DNA of 64,000 bases from Streptomyces sp. B21-083. GTDB taxonomy: Bacteria; Actinomycetota; Actinomycetes; Streptomycetales; Streptomycetaceae. The notes under the pieces are model-generated. The model was not told the origin of the DNA. It saw only the letters and a program-made list of their open reading frames with translations, and made no database searches. The translations under genes and the position numbers were made by a program. The stretch covers positions 682,001 to 746,000 of the forward strand of contig NZ_JARUND010000001.1 of NCBI RefSeq assembly GCF_036898825.1, in the 5' to 3' direction. Positions 35,171-43,138 of the stretch are shown piece after piece; position 1 is the first letter of the stretch; each line of letters begins with the position of its first letter.

Positions 35171-35197
35171 GACACCGGCTGAGCGAGGGTTGTGACA
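35171..35197 (-). promoter_or_regulatory. Putative ECF41-dependent promoter
   Basis: Read on the minus strand, TGTCACA (35197-35191) is followed after exactly 16 bases by TGTC (35174-35171). The published ECF41 consensus is TGTCACA-N16-CGTC, so only one base differs. It lies about 50 bases before the oxidoreductase ATG and points toward the oxidoreductase/sigma operon. Confidence 0.7.
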
Positions 35198-35250
35198 GGG
35201 GCGGTGATTATTTTTTCGCCCCCGCCGCCCCTACCCGTCCCATCCCGTAC

Positions 35251-35460
35251 CTGGGGGCTGCGCCCCCAGACCCCCTGCCGGCCCTGAACGGGCCTTGTCC
35301 TCAAACGCCGGACGGGCTGGAAATGCGGGCCTGTACTGGAGGGGGACGGACTCAGTTGTCGGGAAGCGGTCGGGCTGGGGGTGCGGGCCCGCGCTGGAGG
35401 AGGGCCGAGCCCAGTTGCAGGGGAATGTCCGGGCTTGGGGTACGGGCCTGCACTGAAATC
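35251..35460. repeat. Dispersed Streptomyces intergenic repeat cluster
   Basis: The 463 bases between 35120 and 35584 hold no gene. CTGGGGGCTGCGCCCCCAG (35251-35269) is a perfect hairpin. The segment TCCTCAAACGCCGGACGGGC is of a type seen between many Streptomyces genes. Three degenerate copies of a 58-59 base unit follow, marked by GGGCTGG/GGGCTTGG at 35314, 35372 and 35431. Short open frames here are products of the repeats. Confidence 0.7.
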
Positions 35461-35583
35461 CGTCCACTACGGCCACTCCGGCTATCAGGTCAAGCGTCCC
35501 GGACTATTGACTCCGTCACCCTGCTGTAGCGATCCTCATCACAGATTTGCGCGAGCCATGACAACCTTTGTGCGAGGACGTGA

Positions 35584-37659
35584 GTGATGACCGAGCCTGC
35601 TTTCCCCCCTCGCCCGCGTCGCGGTCGCAGACCCCTGACCGTGCTGCCCCTGCTGCTGGCCGTACTGGCGCTGATGCTCGGCACCGGGCCCAGCTCGGCG
35701 GCCGGCGCGGAGTGGTGGACGCCGACCGCGCGCCCGACGCCCGACTCCCAGATCAACGTCACGGGTGAGCCCTTCAAAGGCACCAACTCCCAGGGCGAGG
35801 TACAGGGGTTCGTCGACGCGCACAACCACCTGTTCTCCAACGAGGCCTTCGGCGGCCGGCTCATCTGCGGGAAGGTCTTCTCCACCAGCGGGATCGCCGA
35901 CGCGCTCAAGGACTGTCCCGAGCACTACCCGGACGGCACCCTCGCGATCTTCGACTACATCACCCACGGCGGCGACGGCAAGCACGACCCGGTCGGCTAT
36001 CCGACGTTCAAGGACTGGCCCGCGTACGACTCGATGACCCATCAGGCGAACTACTACGCCTGGATCGAGCGCGCCTGGCGCGGCGGCCAGCGCGTGCTGG
36101 TCAACGACCTGGTCACCAACGGCATGATCTGCTCGATCTACCCGTTCAAGGACCGCAGCTGCGACGAGATGACGTCCATCCGCCTCCAGGCGAAACTGAC
36201 CTACCAGCTCCAGGACTTCATCGACGCCCAGTACGGCGGCACCGGCAAGGGCTGGTTCCGGATCGTCACCGACAGCGCACAGGCGCGTGAGGTGATCAAG
36301 CAGGGCAAGCTGGCCGTCGTCCTCGGTGTCGAGACGTCCGAGCCCTTCGGCTGCAAGCAGATCCTGGACATCGCGCAGTGCAGCAAGGCCGACATCGACA
36401 AGGGTCTCGACGAGCTGTACGGCCTCGGTGTGCGCAGCATGTTCCTGTGCCACAAGTTCGACAACGCGCTGTGCGGGGTGCGGTTCGACGAGGGCGGTCT
36501 CGGTACGGCGATCAACGTCGGCCAGTTCCTGTCGACGGGCACCTTCTGGCAGACGGAGAAGTGCACGACCGCGATGCACGACAACCCCATCGGCGGCGCC
36601 ACGGCGACCAGCGCGACGGAGGAACTCCCCGCGGGCACCGAGTTGCCGACGTACTCCTCGGACGCGCAGTGCAACAAGCGGGGGCTCACCTCGCTCGGCG
36701 AGTACGCGGTGCGCGGCATGATGAAGCGCAAGATGATGCTGGAGATCGACCACATGGGGGTCAAGGCGGCCGGTCAGGCGATGGACATCATGGAGTCGGA
36801 GTCCTACCCGGGCGTGCTCTCCTCGCACAGCTGGATGGACCTCAACTGGACCGACCGGGTCTACGCTCTCGGCGGCTTCATCGCCCAGTACATGCACTCC
36901 TCCAAGGAGTTCGTCGCGGAGGCCGCGCGCACCGACGCCCTGCGCACCAAGTACGACAAGGGCTACGGCTACGGCACCGACTTCAACGGCATCGGCGACC
37001 ACCCCGCCCCGCGCGGCACGGACACGGGTACGACGGTCAAGTACCCCTTCACCAGTGTCGACGGCGGCTCGGTGATCGACCGGCAGACCACCGGGTCCCG
37101 CACCTGGGACATCAACACGGACGGTGCCGCGCACGTCGGCCTGATCCCGGACTGGATCCAGGACATCAAGCAGGTCGGCGGCGCCGACGCGGTGAGCGAC
37201 CTGTTCCGGGGCGCCGAGTCCTACCTCGACACCTGGGACGCCACGGAGACCCACAAGGCCGGGGTGAACCTCGCCAAGGGCGTGACGGCGACGGCCAGTT
37301 CGTCGGAGTCCAACCCGGTCACCAGCTACCAGCCCGGCCGGGCCGTGGACGGCGACTCGGGCAGCCGCTGGGCGAGCGACTGGAGCGACGACCAGTGGCT
37401 CCAGCTCGACCTCGGGACGACGAGCCTGGTCAAGCGGGTCACCCTCGACTGGGAGAAGGCGTTCGGGAAGTCGTACCGCATCGAACTCTCCACCGACGGC
37501 ACGACCTGGCAGACCGTCTGGTCCACGACCGTCGGCGACGGCGGCCTGGACACCGCGCAGTTCTCGGGGATCCCGGCCCGTTATGTGCGCGTCCACGGAC
37601 TGGATCGGGGCACGGACTGGGGATACTCACTCTACGAAGTAGGTGTCTACAGCAGCTGA
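35584..37659 (+). CDS. Secreted dipeptidase-like TIM-barrel protein with C-terminal discoidin (CBM32) domain
   Basis: Extracellular protein of 691 residues. The N-terminal signal is long and arginine-led, ending near SSAAGA. The barrel has metal motifs reminiscent of peptidase M19 and amidohydrolases: VDAHNHLF near residue 78, VLGVETSE, EIDHMG near 389, SSHSWM near 415 and YGTDFNG. Several cysteines suggest disulfides. Residues 560-690 (LAKGVTATASSSESNP...RWASDWSDDQWLQLDL) form an F5/8-type-C/CBM32 domain, so the enzyme probably binds a glycan. GAGG before the GTG supports the start. Substrate unknown. Confidence 0.8.
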   Translation: MMTEPAFPPRPRRGRRPLTVLPLLLAVLALMLGTGPSSAAGAEWWTPTARPTPDSQINVTGEPFKGTNSQGEVQGFVDAHNHLFSNEAFGGRLICGKVFSTSGIADALKDCPEHYPDGTLAIFDYITHGGDGKHDPVGYPTFKDWPAYDSMTHQANYYAWIERAWRGGQRVLVNDLVTNGMICSIYPFKDRSCDEMTSIRLQAKLTYQLQDFIDAQYGGTGKGWFRIVTDSAQAREVIKQGKLAVVLGVETSEPFGCKQILDIAQCSKADIDKGLDELYGLGVRSMFLCHKFDNALCGVRFDEGGLGTAINVGQFLSTGTFWQTEKCTTAMHDNPIGGATATSATEELPAGTELPTYSSDAQCNKRGLTSLGEYAVRGMMKRKMMLEIDHMGVKAAGQAMDIMESESYPGVLSSHSWMDLNWTDRVYALGGFIAQYMHSSKEFVAEAARTDALRTKYDKGYGYGTDFNGIGDHPAPRGTDTGTTVKYPFTSVDGGSVIDRQTTGSRTWDINTDGAAHVGLIPDWIQDIKQVGGADAVSDLFRGAESYLDTWDATETHKAGVNLAKGVTATASSSESNPVTSYQPGRAVDGDSGSRWASDWSDDQWLQLDLGTTSLVKRVTLDWEKAFGKSYRIELSTDGTTWQTVWSTTVGDGGLDTAQFSGIPARYVRVHGLDRGTDWGYSLYEVGVYSS

Positions 37660-37681
37660 GTTCCATATCTAGGGGGAGTCC

Positions 37682-38275
37682 ATGGCACGCAAGCCGTCGG
37701 CCGAGCGGCGCCGGCAGCTGACCGAGGCGGCCATCCGCGCGATGACCCGGGACGGCGTCCCCAGGACGACGACCCGGTCCATCGCGGCCGAGGCCGGCGT
37801 GTCACTGAGCGTCTTCCACTACTGCTTCGACTCCAAGCAGGCCCTGATCGAGTCGGTCATCACGACGATCATGGACCACTACGTCGATGTGGTGCGCGAG
37901 GCGATCCAGCCCCAGTCCACCCTGCGGGAGACCGTCAGGGCGGGCTTCAGGGCGTACTGGGACCATGTGGCGGCCCACCCGGGCGAGCACATGCTGACGT
38001 ACGAACTCACCCAGTACGCCCTGCGCGAGCCGGGGTTCGCGCATCTGGCACGCCGGCAGTACGAGCTGTACGCCGAGACGTACGCCGAACTGCTGGAGCA
38101 GCTGCGCGAGACGATGGAGTTCGAACTGAGCGTGCCCGTCCCGGTGTTGGCCCGTTATCTGGCCGCGATGACGGACGGGCTGACGCTCAACTTCCTGGCC
38201 CTCGGCGACGAGAAGGCCTGCACGGAGATCCTCGACACGGTCACCGACCATGTGGCCGCCCTCGTACGGGAGTAG
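37682..38275 (+). CDS. TetR family transcriptional regulator
   Basis: Regulator of 197 residues. Helix-turn-helix TTTRSIAAEAGVSLSVFHYCFDSKQALI at residues 30-57; the C-terminal domain (YWDHVAAHPGEHMLTYELTQYALREPG) resembles the TetR_C group found with transporters. GGGGGAG lies before the ATG. It is 22 bases downstream of the dipeptidase-like gene and convergent with the quinone reductase gene; either may be a target. Confidence 0.9.
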   Translation: MARKPSAERRRQLTEAAIRAMTRDGVPRTTTRSIAAEAGVSLSVFHYCFDSKQALIESVITTIMDHYVDVVREAIQPQSTLRETVRAGFRAYWDHVAAHPGEHMLTYELTQYALREPGFAHLARRQYELYAETYAELLEQLRETMEFELSVPVPVLARYLAAMTDGLTLNFLALGDEKACTEILDTVTDHVAALVRE

Positions 38276-38292
38276 CCCGTACGGGACTCCCG
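38267..38292. terminator. Weak terminator between convergent genes
   Basis: CGGGAGT (38267-38273) pairs with ACTCCCG (38286-38292) around a 12-base loop. It overlaps the TetR stop and lies seven bases before the end of the quinone reductase gene. Confidence 0.4.
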
Positions 38293-38298
38293 CCCCCG

Positions 38299-38943
38299 CT
38301 ACGGGGCTATCGCCAGCAGCCGTTCGGCGTACTCCGTGAGGTACTCCTCCCGCTGCTTCACCGACGCCTCCCCCGGGGAGCGGGCGACGAACGGGGGCAG
38401 CACGTCGAAGCCGAGGCAGCCGAGGATGCCGTGGTGGATGGGCCAGAGGGCGCGGTCCAGGTCCTCGTCGGTGCCGCCCGGGCCGTACAGGCCGGAGGGG
38501 GTGCCGGTGGTCGTGCAGACCAGGGCACGTCTGCCTCCTAGCGGTCCGGTGTCGTAGGCGCGTCCCTCTCCGTAGGCGAAACCGCGGGCCATCGTGCGGT
38601 CGATCCAGCCCTTGAGGATGGCCGGCATTCCGGACCACCACAGCGGGAACTGGAGGATCATCAGATCGCACCGGGCGACCTTCTCCTGCTCCGCGAGGAC
38701 GTCGGGCGGGGTCTCGTGCGCCGCCGACACGCGTTCCTGCTCGGCGACGACATCCAGGAAGTCCGGGTCGGTCCAGACTCCGGGGAAGTCCTCGGCGTCG
38801 ACCGCCGCCTTCCAGCCGAGCCGGTACAGGTCGCTGACCACGACCTCGTGCCCGGCCCGCTTCAGGACGTCCACGGCTCTGACCTTCAACGCGCCGTTGA
38901 AGGAGCAGAGTTCGGGGTGAGCGAAAACGATCAGTACGTTCAC
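38299..38943 (-). CDS. NAD(P)H dehydrogenase (quinone), flavodoxin-like fold
   Basis: Cytoplasmic FMN/FAD enzyme of 214 residues (Flavodoxin_2 family, like MdaB/KefF/NQO1). The N-terminal strand MNVLIVFAHPE, the loop LQFPLWWSGMPAILKGWIDRTM and the glycine-rich TTTGTPSGLYGPGG are diagnostic. It would reduce quinones by two electrons. The GTG start has GGAG ten bases upstream. A set of tandem 18-base repeats lies directly upstream and may regulate it. Confidence 0.9.
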   Translation of the reverse strand: MNVLIVFAHPELCSFNGALKVRAVDVLKRAGHEVVVSDLYRLGWKAAVDAEDFPGVWTDPDFLDVVAEQERVSAAHETPPDVLAEQEKVARCDLMILQFPLWWSGMPAILKGWIDRTMARGFAYGEGRAYDTGPLGGRRALVCTTTGTPSGLYGPGGTDEDLDRALWPIHHGILGCLGFDVLPPFVARSPGEASVKQREEYLTEYAERLLAIAP

Positions 38944-38977
38944 AGTGGGGGGTCTCCTCAGATCGTCCGTGCTGAGC

Positions 38978-39050
38978 CGTTCGGACTGAGTCGTTGTGTT
39001 CGGTCAAGTCGTCGTGTTCAGTTGAATCGTTGCGTTCGGTTGAGTGGTTC
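38978..39050. repeat. Four degenerate 18-19-base tandem repeats upstream of the quinone reductase
   Basis: Units start at 38978, 38997, 39015 and 39033 with a consensus near YGTTCGGTTGAGTCGTTG. The stretch is less GC-rich than its surroundings. It lies between the histidine kinase stop (39079) and the quinone reductase start (38943), both on the minus strand. Confidence 0.6.
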
Positions 39051-39078
39051 TTTCTGTTCGCCCCGCTGTCCGGTTCGA

Positions 39079-40542
39079 TCAGCTGTTCAGTGGCCCGTCC
39101 GCGCTGTCCGACCTGTCCGTCCTGTCGAGGGGGATGCGCAGGGTGAAGGCGGTCTCGCCGGGGCGGCTGGTCACGTCGAGGGTGCCGTCGTGCGCCCGGA
39201 CCAGGGACAGGGCGACCGCGAGGCCGAGACCGCTGCCGCCCCGGTCGCGGCTGCGGGCCTTGTCGACGCGGTAGAAGCGGTCGAAGACCCGGTCCCGGTC
39301 GGCGGCCGGGATGCCGGGGCCCGCGTCGACGACCCGGACCACCGCGTGACCGTCGTCGACTCCCACCTCCAGGGACACCGCTGTGCCGGCTGGTGTGTGC
39401 ACGGCCGCGTTGGTCAGCAGGTTGTCCAGGACCTGCCGGATACGCAGCGGGTCAAGACGCAGCCGCAGTTGCTTCGGGGGCGCCGTCACCGTCAGGGGAC
39501 GCTCCGGGTGGCCCGCGCGGAAGGCGTCCGCCGCCTGGCCGGCCAGTTCGACCAGGTCGGCGCGCTCCGGGCGCAGCGGGGTCTCGACCTGGGCCGCGTC
39601 CAGCCGGGCCAGCAGCAGCAGGTCGTCGAGCAGGACGCCCATCCTGGCCGCCTCGGCGCGCAGCCGGGCCAGATGCCTGTCCCGTTCGCCGGGCTCGTTG
39701 GCGGCGGCGTACTGGAAGAGGTCCGCGTAGCCCCGTACCGACATCAGGGGTGTACGCAGTTCGTGCGAGGCGTCGGCGACGAAGCGGCGCAGGCGCTGTT
39801 CGGCCTCGGTGCGCACGGCGAGCGAGTCGTCGATGTGTTCGAGCATGGTGTTGAACGCGGTGCGCAGTTCCTCGACCTCGGGTCCGCCGTCGCCCCGGTC
39901 GGCGCGTACGGGCAGCCGGGCGGAGTCGGTGAAGTCGTGGGAGGTGATGCCGCGGGCGGTGTGGGCCATGTCGCTGAGGGGCCGGAGGCCGCGCCGCAGC
40001 ACCGCGCGGCCGAGGACCACGAGGCCGAGGAGGGCGACCGCGAAGGCGACGACCTGGACCGTGACCAGCCGGTCCATGGTGTTCTCCATGTCCTCCAGGG
40101 GCGCCGCGGTGACCAGCACGACCCCGTCCTCGACCTCGCAGGCACGCAGGCGGTAGGACTCCCCGCCGATCCGCGCGGTGCGCAGCACGTCGGCGCCGGA
40201 GGTCCGCACGGCCTCGGCGGTGGCGAGGAGTTCGCTGGCGTCCGACGGCACGTCGGCGGGCTTACGGATGACAGGTTCGGGGCCCGAGATCTTGTACGAG
40301 GCGCTGTACCAGCCCCAGTAGGGCTTGTCCTGGACGCCGCCGTACGCCACCACGTCCTTGGCCTGGCTGGTCTGGACGTGCGTCATCTGGTCGCTGAGCT
40401 GGCGTACCAGGTACTCCCGCATGTACATCGAGAGCGACGCGCCGACGACGGCGAACACGACCAGCGAGAGCACGCCGATGCCCAGCGCCAACCGCGTGCC
40501 CAGCCGCAGCCTGCGGTAGTTCTCCCGGCAGCGGCGGATCAC
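39079..40542 (-). CDS. Sensor histidine kinase
   Basis: Membrane kinase of 487 residues. A helix at about 17-40, an extracellular sensing region to about 160, a second helix (LVTVQVVAFAVALLGLVVLG), HAMP, then HisKA with DASHELRTPLMSV (His about 255) and HATPase with NLLTNAAVH, DAGPGIP and GSGLGLAVA. Overlaps the response regulator gene by ATGA (40539-40542). It probably senses an envelope or redox signal for the divergent flavin-transfer genes; that link is inferred from position. Confidence 0.93.
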   Translation of the reverse strand: MIRRCRENYRRLRLGTRLALGIGVLSLVVFAVVGASLSMYMREYLVRQLSDQMTHVQTSQAKDVVAYGGVQDKPYWGWYSASYKISGPEPVIRKPADVPSDASELLATAEAVRTSGADVLRTARIGGESYRLRACEVEDGVVLVTAAPLEDMENTMDRLVTVQVVAFAVALLGLVVLGRAVLRRGLRPLSDMAHTARGITSHDFTDSARLPVRADRGDGGPEVEELRTAFNTMLEHIDDSLAVRTEAEQRLRRFVADASHELRTPLMSVRGYADLFQYAAANEPGERDRHLARLRAEAARMGVLLDDLLLLARLDAAQVETPLRPERADLVELAGQAADAFRAGHPERPLTVTAPPKQLRLRLDPLRIRQVLDNLLTNAAVHTPAGTAVSLEVGVDDGHAVVRVVDAGPGIPAADRDRVFDRFYRVDKARSRDRGGSGLGLAVALSLVRAHDGTLDVTSRPGETAFTLRIPLDRTDRSDSADGPLNS

Positions 40543-41255
40543 TCGCCGACCTGCCGGACCACGTAGCCGACGCCCCGGACGGTGTGGATGAGCGGTTCGT
40601 CGTGTTGGTCGGGGTCGTCGAGCTTGCGGCGCAGCCGGCTGACGACCAGTTCCACGACGTTGGACCGGCCGCCGAAGCCGTACTCCCAGACATGGTCGAG
40701 GATCTGGGCCTTCGTCAGGACGGTCGGTGACTTGCGCATCAGGTAGCGCAGCACCTCGTACTCGGTCGGGGTGAGCGTGAGCCGTTTGTCGCCGCGTCTC
40801 ACCTCGCGGGTGTCCTCGTCCATCGTCAGGTCGGCCACCCGGAGCACGGACCGCTGGAAACCGGGGCCCGCGCTGCGGCGCAGCACGGTCCGCAGCCTGG
40901 CCATGAGTTCCTCGACGGCGAAGGGTTTGACCAGGTAGTCGTCGCCGCCCCGAGTGAGGCCGGCGACCCGGTCGGCGACTCCGTCCCGGGCGGTGAGGAA
41001 GACCACGGGAACCATCGTGCCCGACAGCCGCAGCCGGTCGAGCACGGCGAAGCCGTCGAGGCCCGGGAGCATCAGGTCGAGCACCACGATGTCGGGACGG
41101 AACTCGGCGGCCCTGGTCAGCGCCTCCTCACCGGAGTACGCGGTGACCGCCTCCCAGCCCTCGTAGCGGGCGACCGTCGCGACCAGGTCGGCGATGGGCG
41201 GATCGTCGTCCACGACGAGAAGTCGTACTTTTTCCACGTGCTCATACTGCTGCAC
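40539..41255 (-). CDS. OmpR-family response regulator
   Basis: Regulator of 238 residues. Receiver domain with LLVVDDDPP, phospho-acceptor VVLDLMLPG (Asp60) and YLVKPF; C-terminal winged helix with LTLTPTEYEVLRYLMR and IHTVRGVGYV. The start is uncertain: GTG at 41255 or 41237 are both in frame and neither has a strong ribosome binding site. Partner kinase overlaps its stop. A direct repeat at 41321-41338 in the divergent promoter is a candidate target. Confidence 0.9.
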   Translation of the reverse strand: MQQYEHVEKVRLLVVDDDPPIADLVATVARYEGWEAVTAYSGEEALTRAAEFRPDIVVLDLMLPGLDGFAVLDRLRLSGTMVPVVFLTARDGVADRVAGLTRGGDDYLVKPFAVEELMARLRTVLRRSAGPGFQRSVLRVADLTMDEDTREVRRGDKRLTLTPTEYEVLRYLMRKSPTVLTKAQILDHVWEYGFGGRSNVVELVVSRLRRKLDDPDQHDEPLIHTVRGVGYVVRQVGE

Positions 41256-41320
41256 GCTGCTCGCAGCGCCATACCCTCCTCCGTCCGTACGCGTGATCGA
41301 TAACAAGTTGAAAGTCCAAC

Positions 41321-41338
41321 GACAGCTGAATGACAGCT
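41321..41338 (+). promoter_or_regulatory. Direct-repeat site for an OmpR-type regulator
   Basis: GACAGCT at 41321-41327 and again at 41332-41338, an 11-base period typical for tandem OmpR/PhoB-type binding. It lies between the response regulator gene and the FRD-like reductase gene. A second element, GGGTCC-CT-GGACCC, follows before the reductase ribosome binding site. Confidence 0.55.
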
Positions 41339-41387
41339 ACCGCCGGTCAGACTCGGGGTCCCTGGACCCGATCAAGGAGCACCGTCA

Positions 41388-42725
41388 GTGACGACCGTCC
41401 AATCGCCTCCCGCGCCCCCCACGGCGATACGGCCCAAAGTGGTGGCCCGCACGGGCCTGTACGCCGTGCTGGCCGCCAATGTCGCTGCCGTGACCGTCTT
41501 CTTCGCACAGGCCGGGTTCGCGTCGAACGCGCTGATCGTGCTGGGCCGGCTGGCCGGGCTGTACGGCGCCCTCTTCATGGCCTTCCAGCTGGTGCTGGTG
41601 GCCCGGCTGCCGTGGCTGGACCACCGCATCGGCATGGACCGGCTGACCACCTGGCACCGCTGGGTCGGCTTCGGGCTGCTGTGGACACTGATGTCCCACG
41701 CGGTGTTCATCACCTTCGGCTACGCCGAGGGTGCCTCCGTGGGCCCGGTCGACGAGCTGGTGGAGCTGGCCGAGACCACCGAGGGCGTGCTCCGCGCGAT
41801 CGTCGCCCTCGTCCTGATCATGGTCATCGGTGCGGTCTCAGCGCGCTACGCCCGCCGCCGGCTCTCCTACGAGACCTGGCACTTCATCCACCTGTACACC
41901 TACGTGGCGGTGGTCCTGGCGTTCACCCACCAGGTCGGTGTCGGTACGACGTTCACCTCGTCGTCCGCCGCCACCACGTACTGGTGGGCCCTGTGGAGCG
42001 TGGCGCTCGGTTCGGTGTTCCTGGGCCGGGTGGTACTGCCGCTGCGTAAGAACCTCCGGCACCAGCTGCGTGTCTCGGCCGTCGTCCCCGAGGCCGACAA
42101 CGTCGTCTCGATCTACATGACGGGCCGCGACCTCGACAAGCTGCCCGCCCGCGCCGGCCAGTTCTTCCTGTGGCGGTTCCTCACCAAGGACCGCTGGTGG
42201 CAGGCGAACCCGTTCTCGCTGTCGGCGGCGCCCGACGGCACATCGCTGCGGCTCACCGCGAAGGTGGCCGGTGACGGCACCGCCGCCCTGCGGCACATCC
42301 CGGTCGGCACCCGGGTCTTCGCCGAGGGCCCGTACGGCGCGTTCACCGCGATGCACCGCACCCGGCCGGAGGCCGTCCTCATCGCCGGCGGCGTGGGCGT
42401 CACGCCGATCCGCGCGCTGCTGGAGGAGATCCAGGGCCACGCCGTGGTCATCTACCGGGTCGCCAGGGACCAGGACGCCGTCCTCTACGAGGAGCTGCGG
42501 GACATCGCCCACGCCAAGGGTGCCGAGCTGCACCTGGTGAGCGGGCCCGCCGTCCCCGACCGGCTGGCCCCGGCCGCGCTGGCCGAGCTGGTGCCGGACA
42601 TCACGGACCGCGACGTCTTCCTGTGCGGCCCGCCGCCCATGATGAACGCGGTGCTGCGCAGCCTGCGGGAGCTGGGCGTGCCCCGGTCGCAGACCCACTT
42701 CGAGCGCTTCAGCCTGGCCGGATAA
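41388..42725 (+). CDS. Ferric-reductase-like transmembrane FAD/NAD(P)H oxidoreductase
   Basis: Membrane flavocytochrome-type protein of 445 residues. The N-terminal half has about six helices with paired histidines (HRWVGF His90, SHAVF His104, WHFIHLY His165/168, THQVG His181) that could ligate hemes as in ferric reductases and NOX. The C-terminal half is FNR-like: FAD motif NPFSLSAAP, NAD(P) motif GGVGVTPIRALL and LCGPPPMMNAV. GTG start with AAGGAG at eight bases. Followed at once by FMN-bind and ApbE genes, it probably passes electrons from NAD(P)H across the membrane to the extracytosolic flavoprotein. Confidence 0.9.
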   Translation: MTTVQSPPAPPTAIRPKVVARTGLYAVLAANVAAVTVFFAQAGFASNALIVLGRLAGLYGALFMAFQLVLVARLPWLDHRIGMDRLTTWHRWVGFGLLWTLMSHAVFITFGYAEGASVGPVDELVELAETTEGVLRAIVALVLIMVIGAVSARYARRRLSYETWHFIHLYTYVAVVLAFTHQVGVGTTFTSSSAATTYWWALWSVALGSVFLGRVVLPLRKNLRHQLRVSAVVPEADNVVSIYMTGRDLDKLPARAGQFFLWRFLTKDRWWQANPFSLSAAPDGTSLRLTAKVAGDGTAALRHIPVGTRVFAEGPYGAFTAMHRTRPEAVLIAGGVGVTPIRALLEEIQGHAVVIYRVARDQDAVLYEELRDIAHAKGAELHLVSGPAVPDRLAPAALAELVPDITDRDVFLCGPPPMMNAVLRSLRELGVPRSQTHFERFSLAG

Positions 42726-42735
42726 GAGGAACATC

Positions 42736-43134
42736 GTGAAACGAGCACTCCCTGTACTGGTCCTGAGCGTCGCGGGCCTGGTCCCCGTCTGGCTCTACGA
42801 GCCGTCGCCCGCCGTCACGTCCTCGGCCTCGACCCCGCCAGCGTCGACCTCGACCTCGTCGTCCGGCTCCTCCGGTTCCACGGTCGTCGCCGGTCCCACC
42901 GTTCCCACGGAGAAGGGTGACGTCCAGGTCGAGGTGACGTTCGCGGGCTCGAAGATCTCCTCGGTGCGGATGCTGAAGCAGCCGAACCACCCGCAGACCA
43001 CCGCCGCCGTACCGGTCCTGATCAAGGAGACGCTGGCCGCGCAGAGCGCCGAGGTCGACACCGTCTCCGGCGCCACCATCACCAGCGGCGGCTACAAGAA
43101 GTCCCTCCAGGCAGCGATCGACGCGAAGGGCTGA
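42736..43134 (+). CDS. Extracytosolic FMN-binding-domain protein
   Basis: Exported or membrane-anchored protein of 132 residues. One N-terminal hydrophobic segment (ALPVLVLSVAGLVPVWL), a 40-residue Ser/Thr/Pro linker, then a minimal FMN_bind domain. The flavinylation motif DTVSGATITS predicts covalent FMN at Thr114 through the product of the next gene. It would act as a small electron carrier outside the membrane. GTG start with GAGGA upstream, ten bases after the reductase stop. Confidence 0.92.
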   Translation: MKRALPVLVLSVAGLVPVWLYEPSPAVTSSASTPPASTSTSSSGSSGSTVVAGPTVPTEKGDVQVEVTFAGSKISSVRMLKQPNHPQTTAAVPVLIKETLAAQSAEVDTVSGATITSGGYKKSLQAAIDAKG

Positions 43135-43138
43135 GGGG

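Noticed and set aside
35231..35476. 81-codon minus-strand ORF in the spacer
   Set aside because: Consists of intergenic repeat sequence; no ribosome binding site or protein-like composition.
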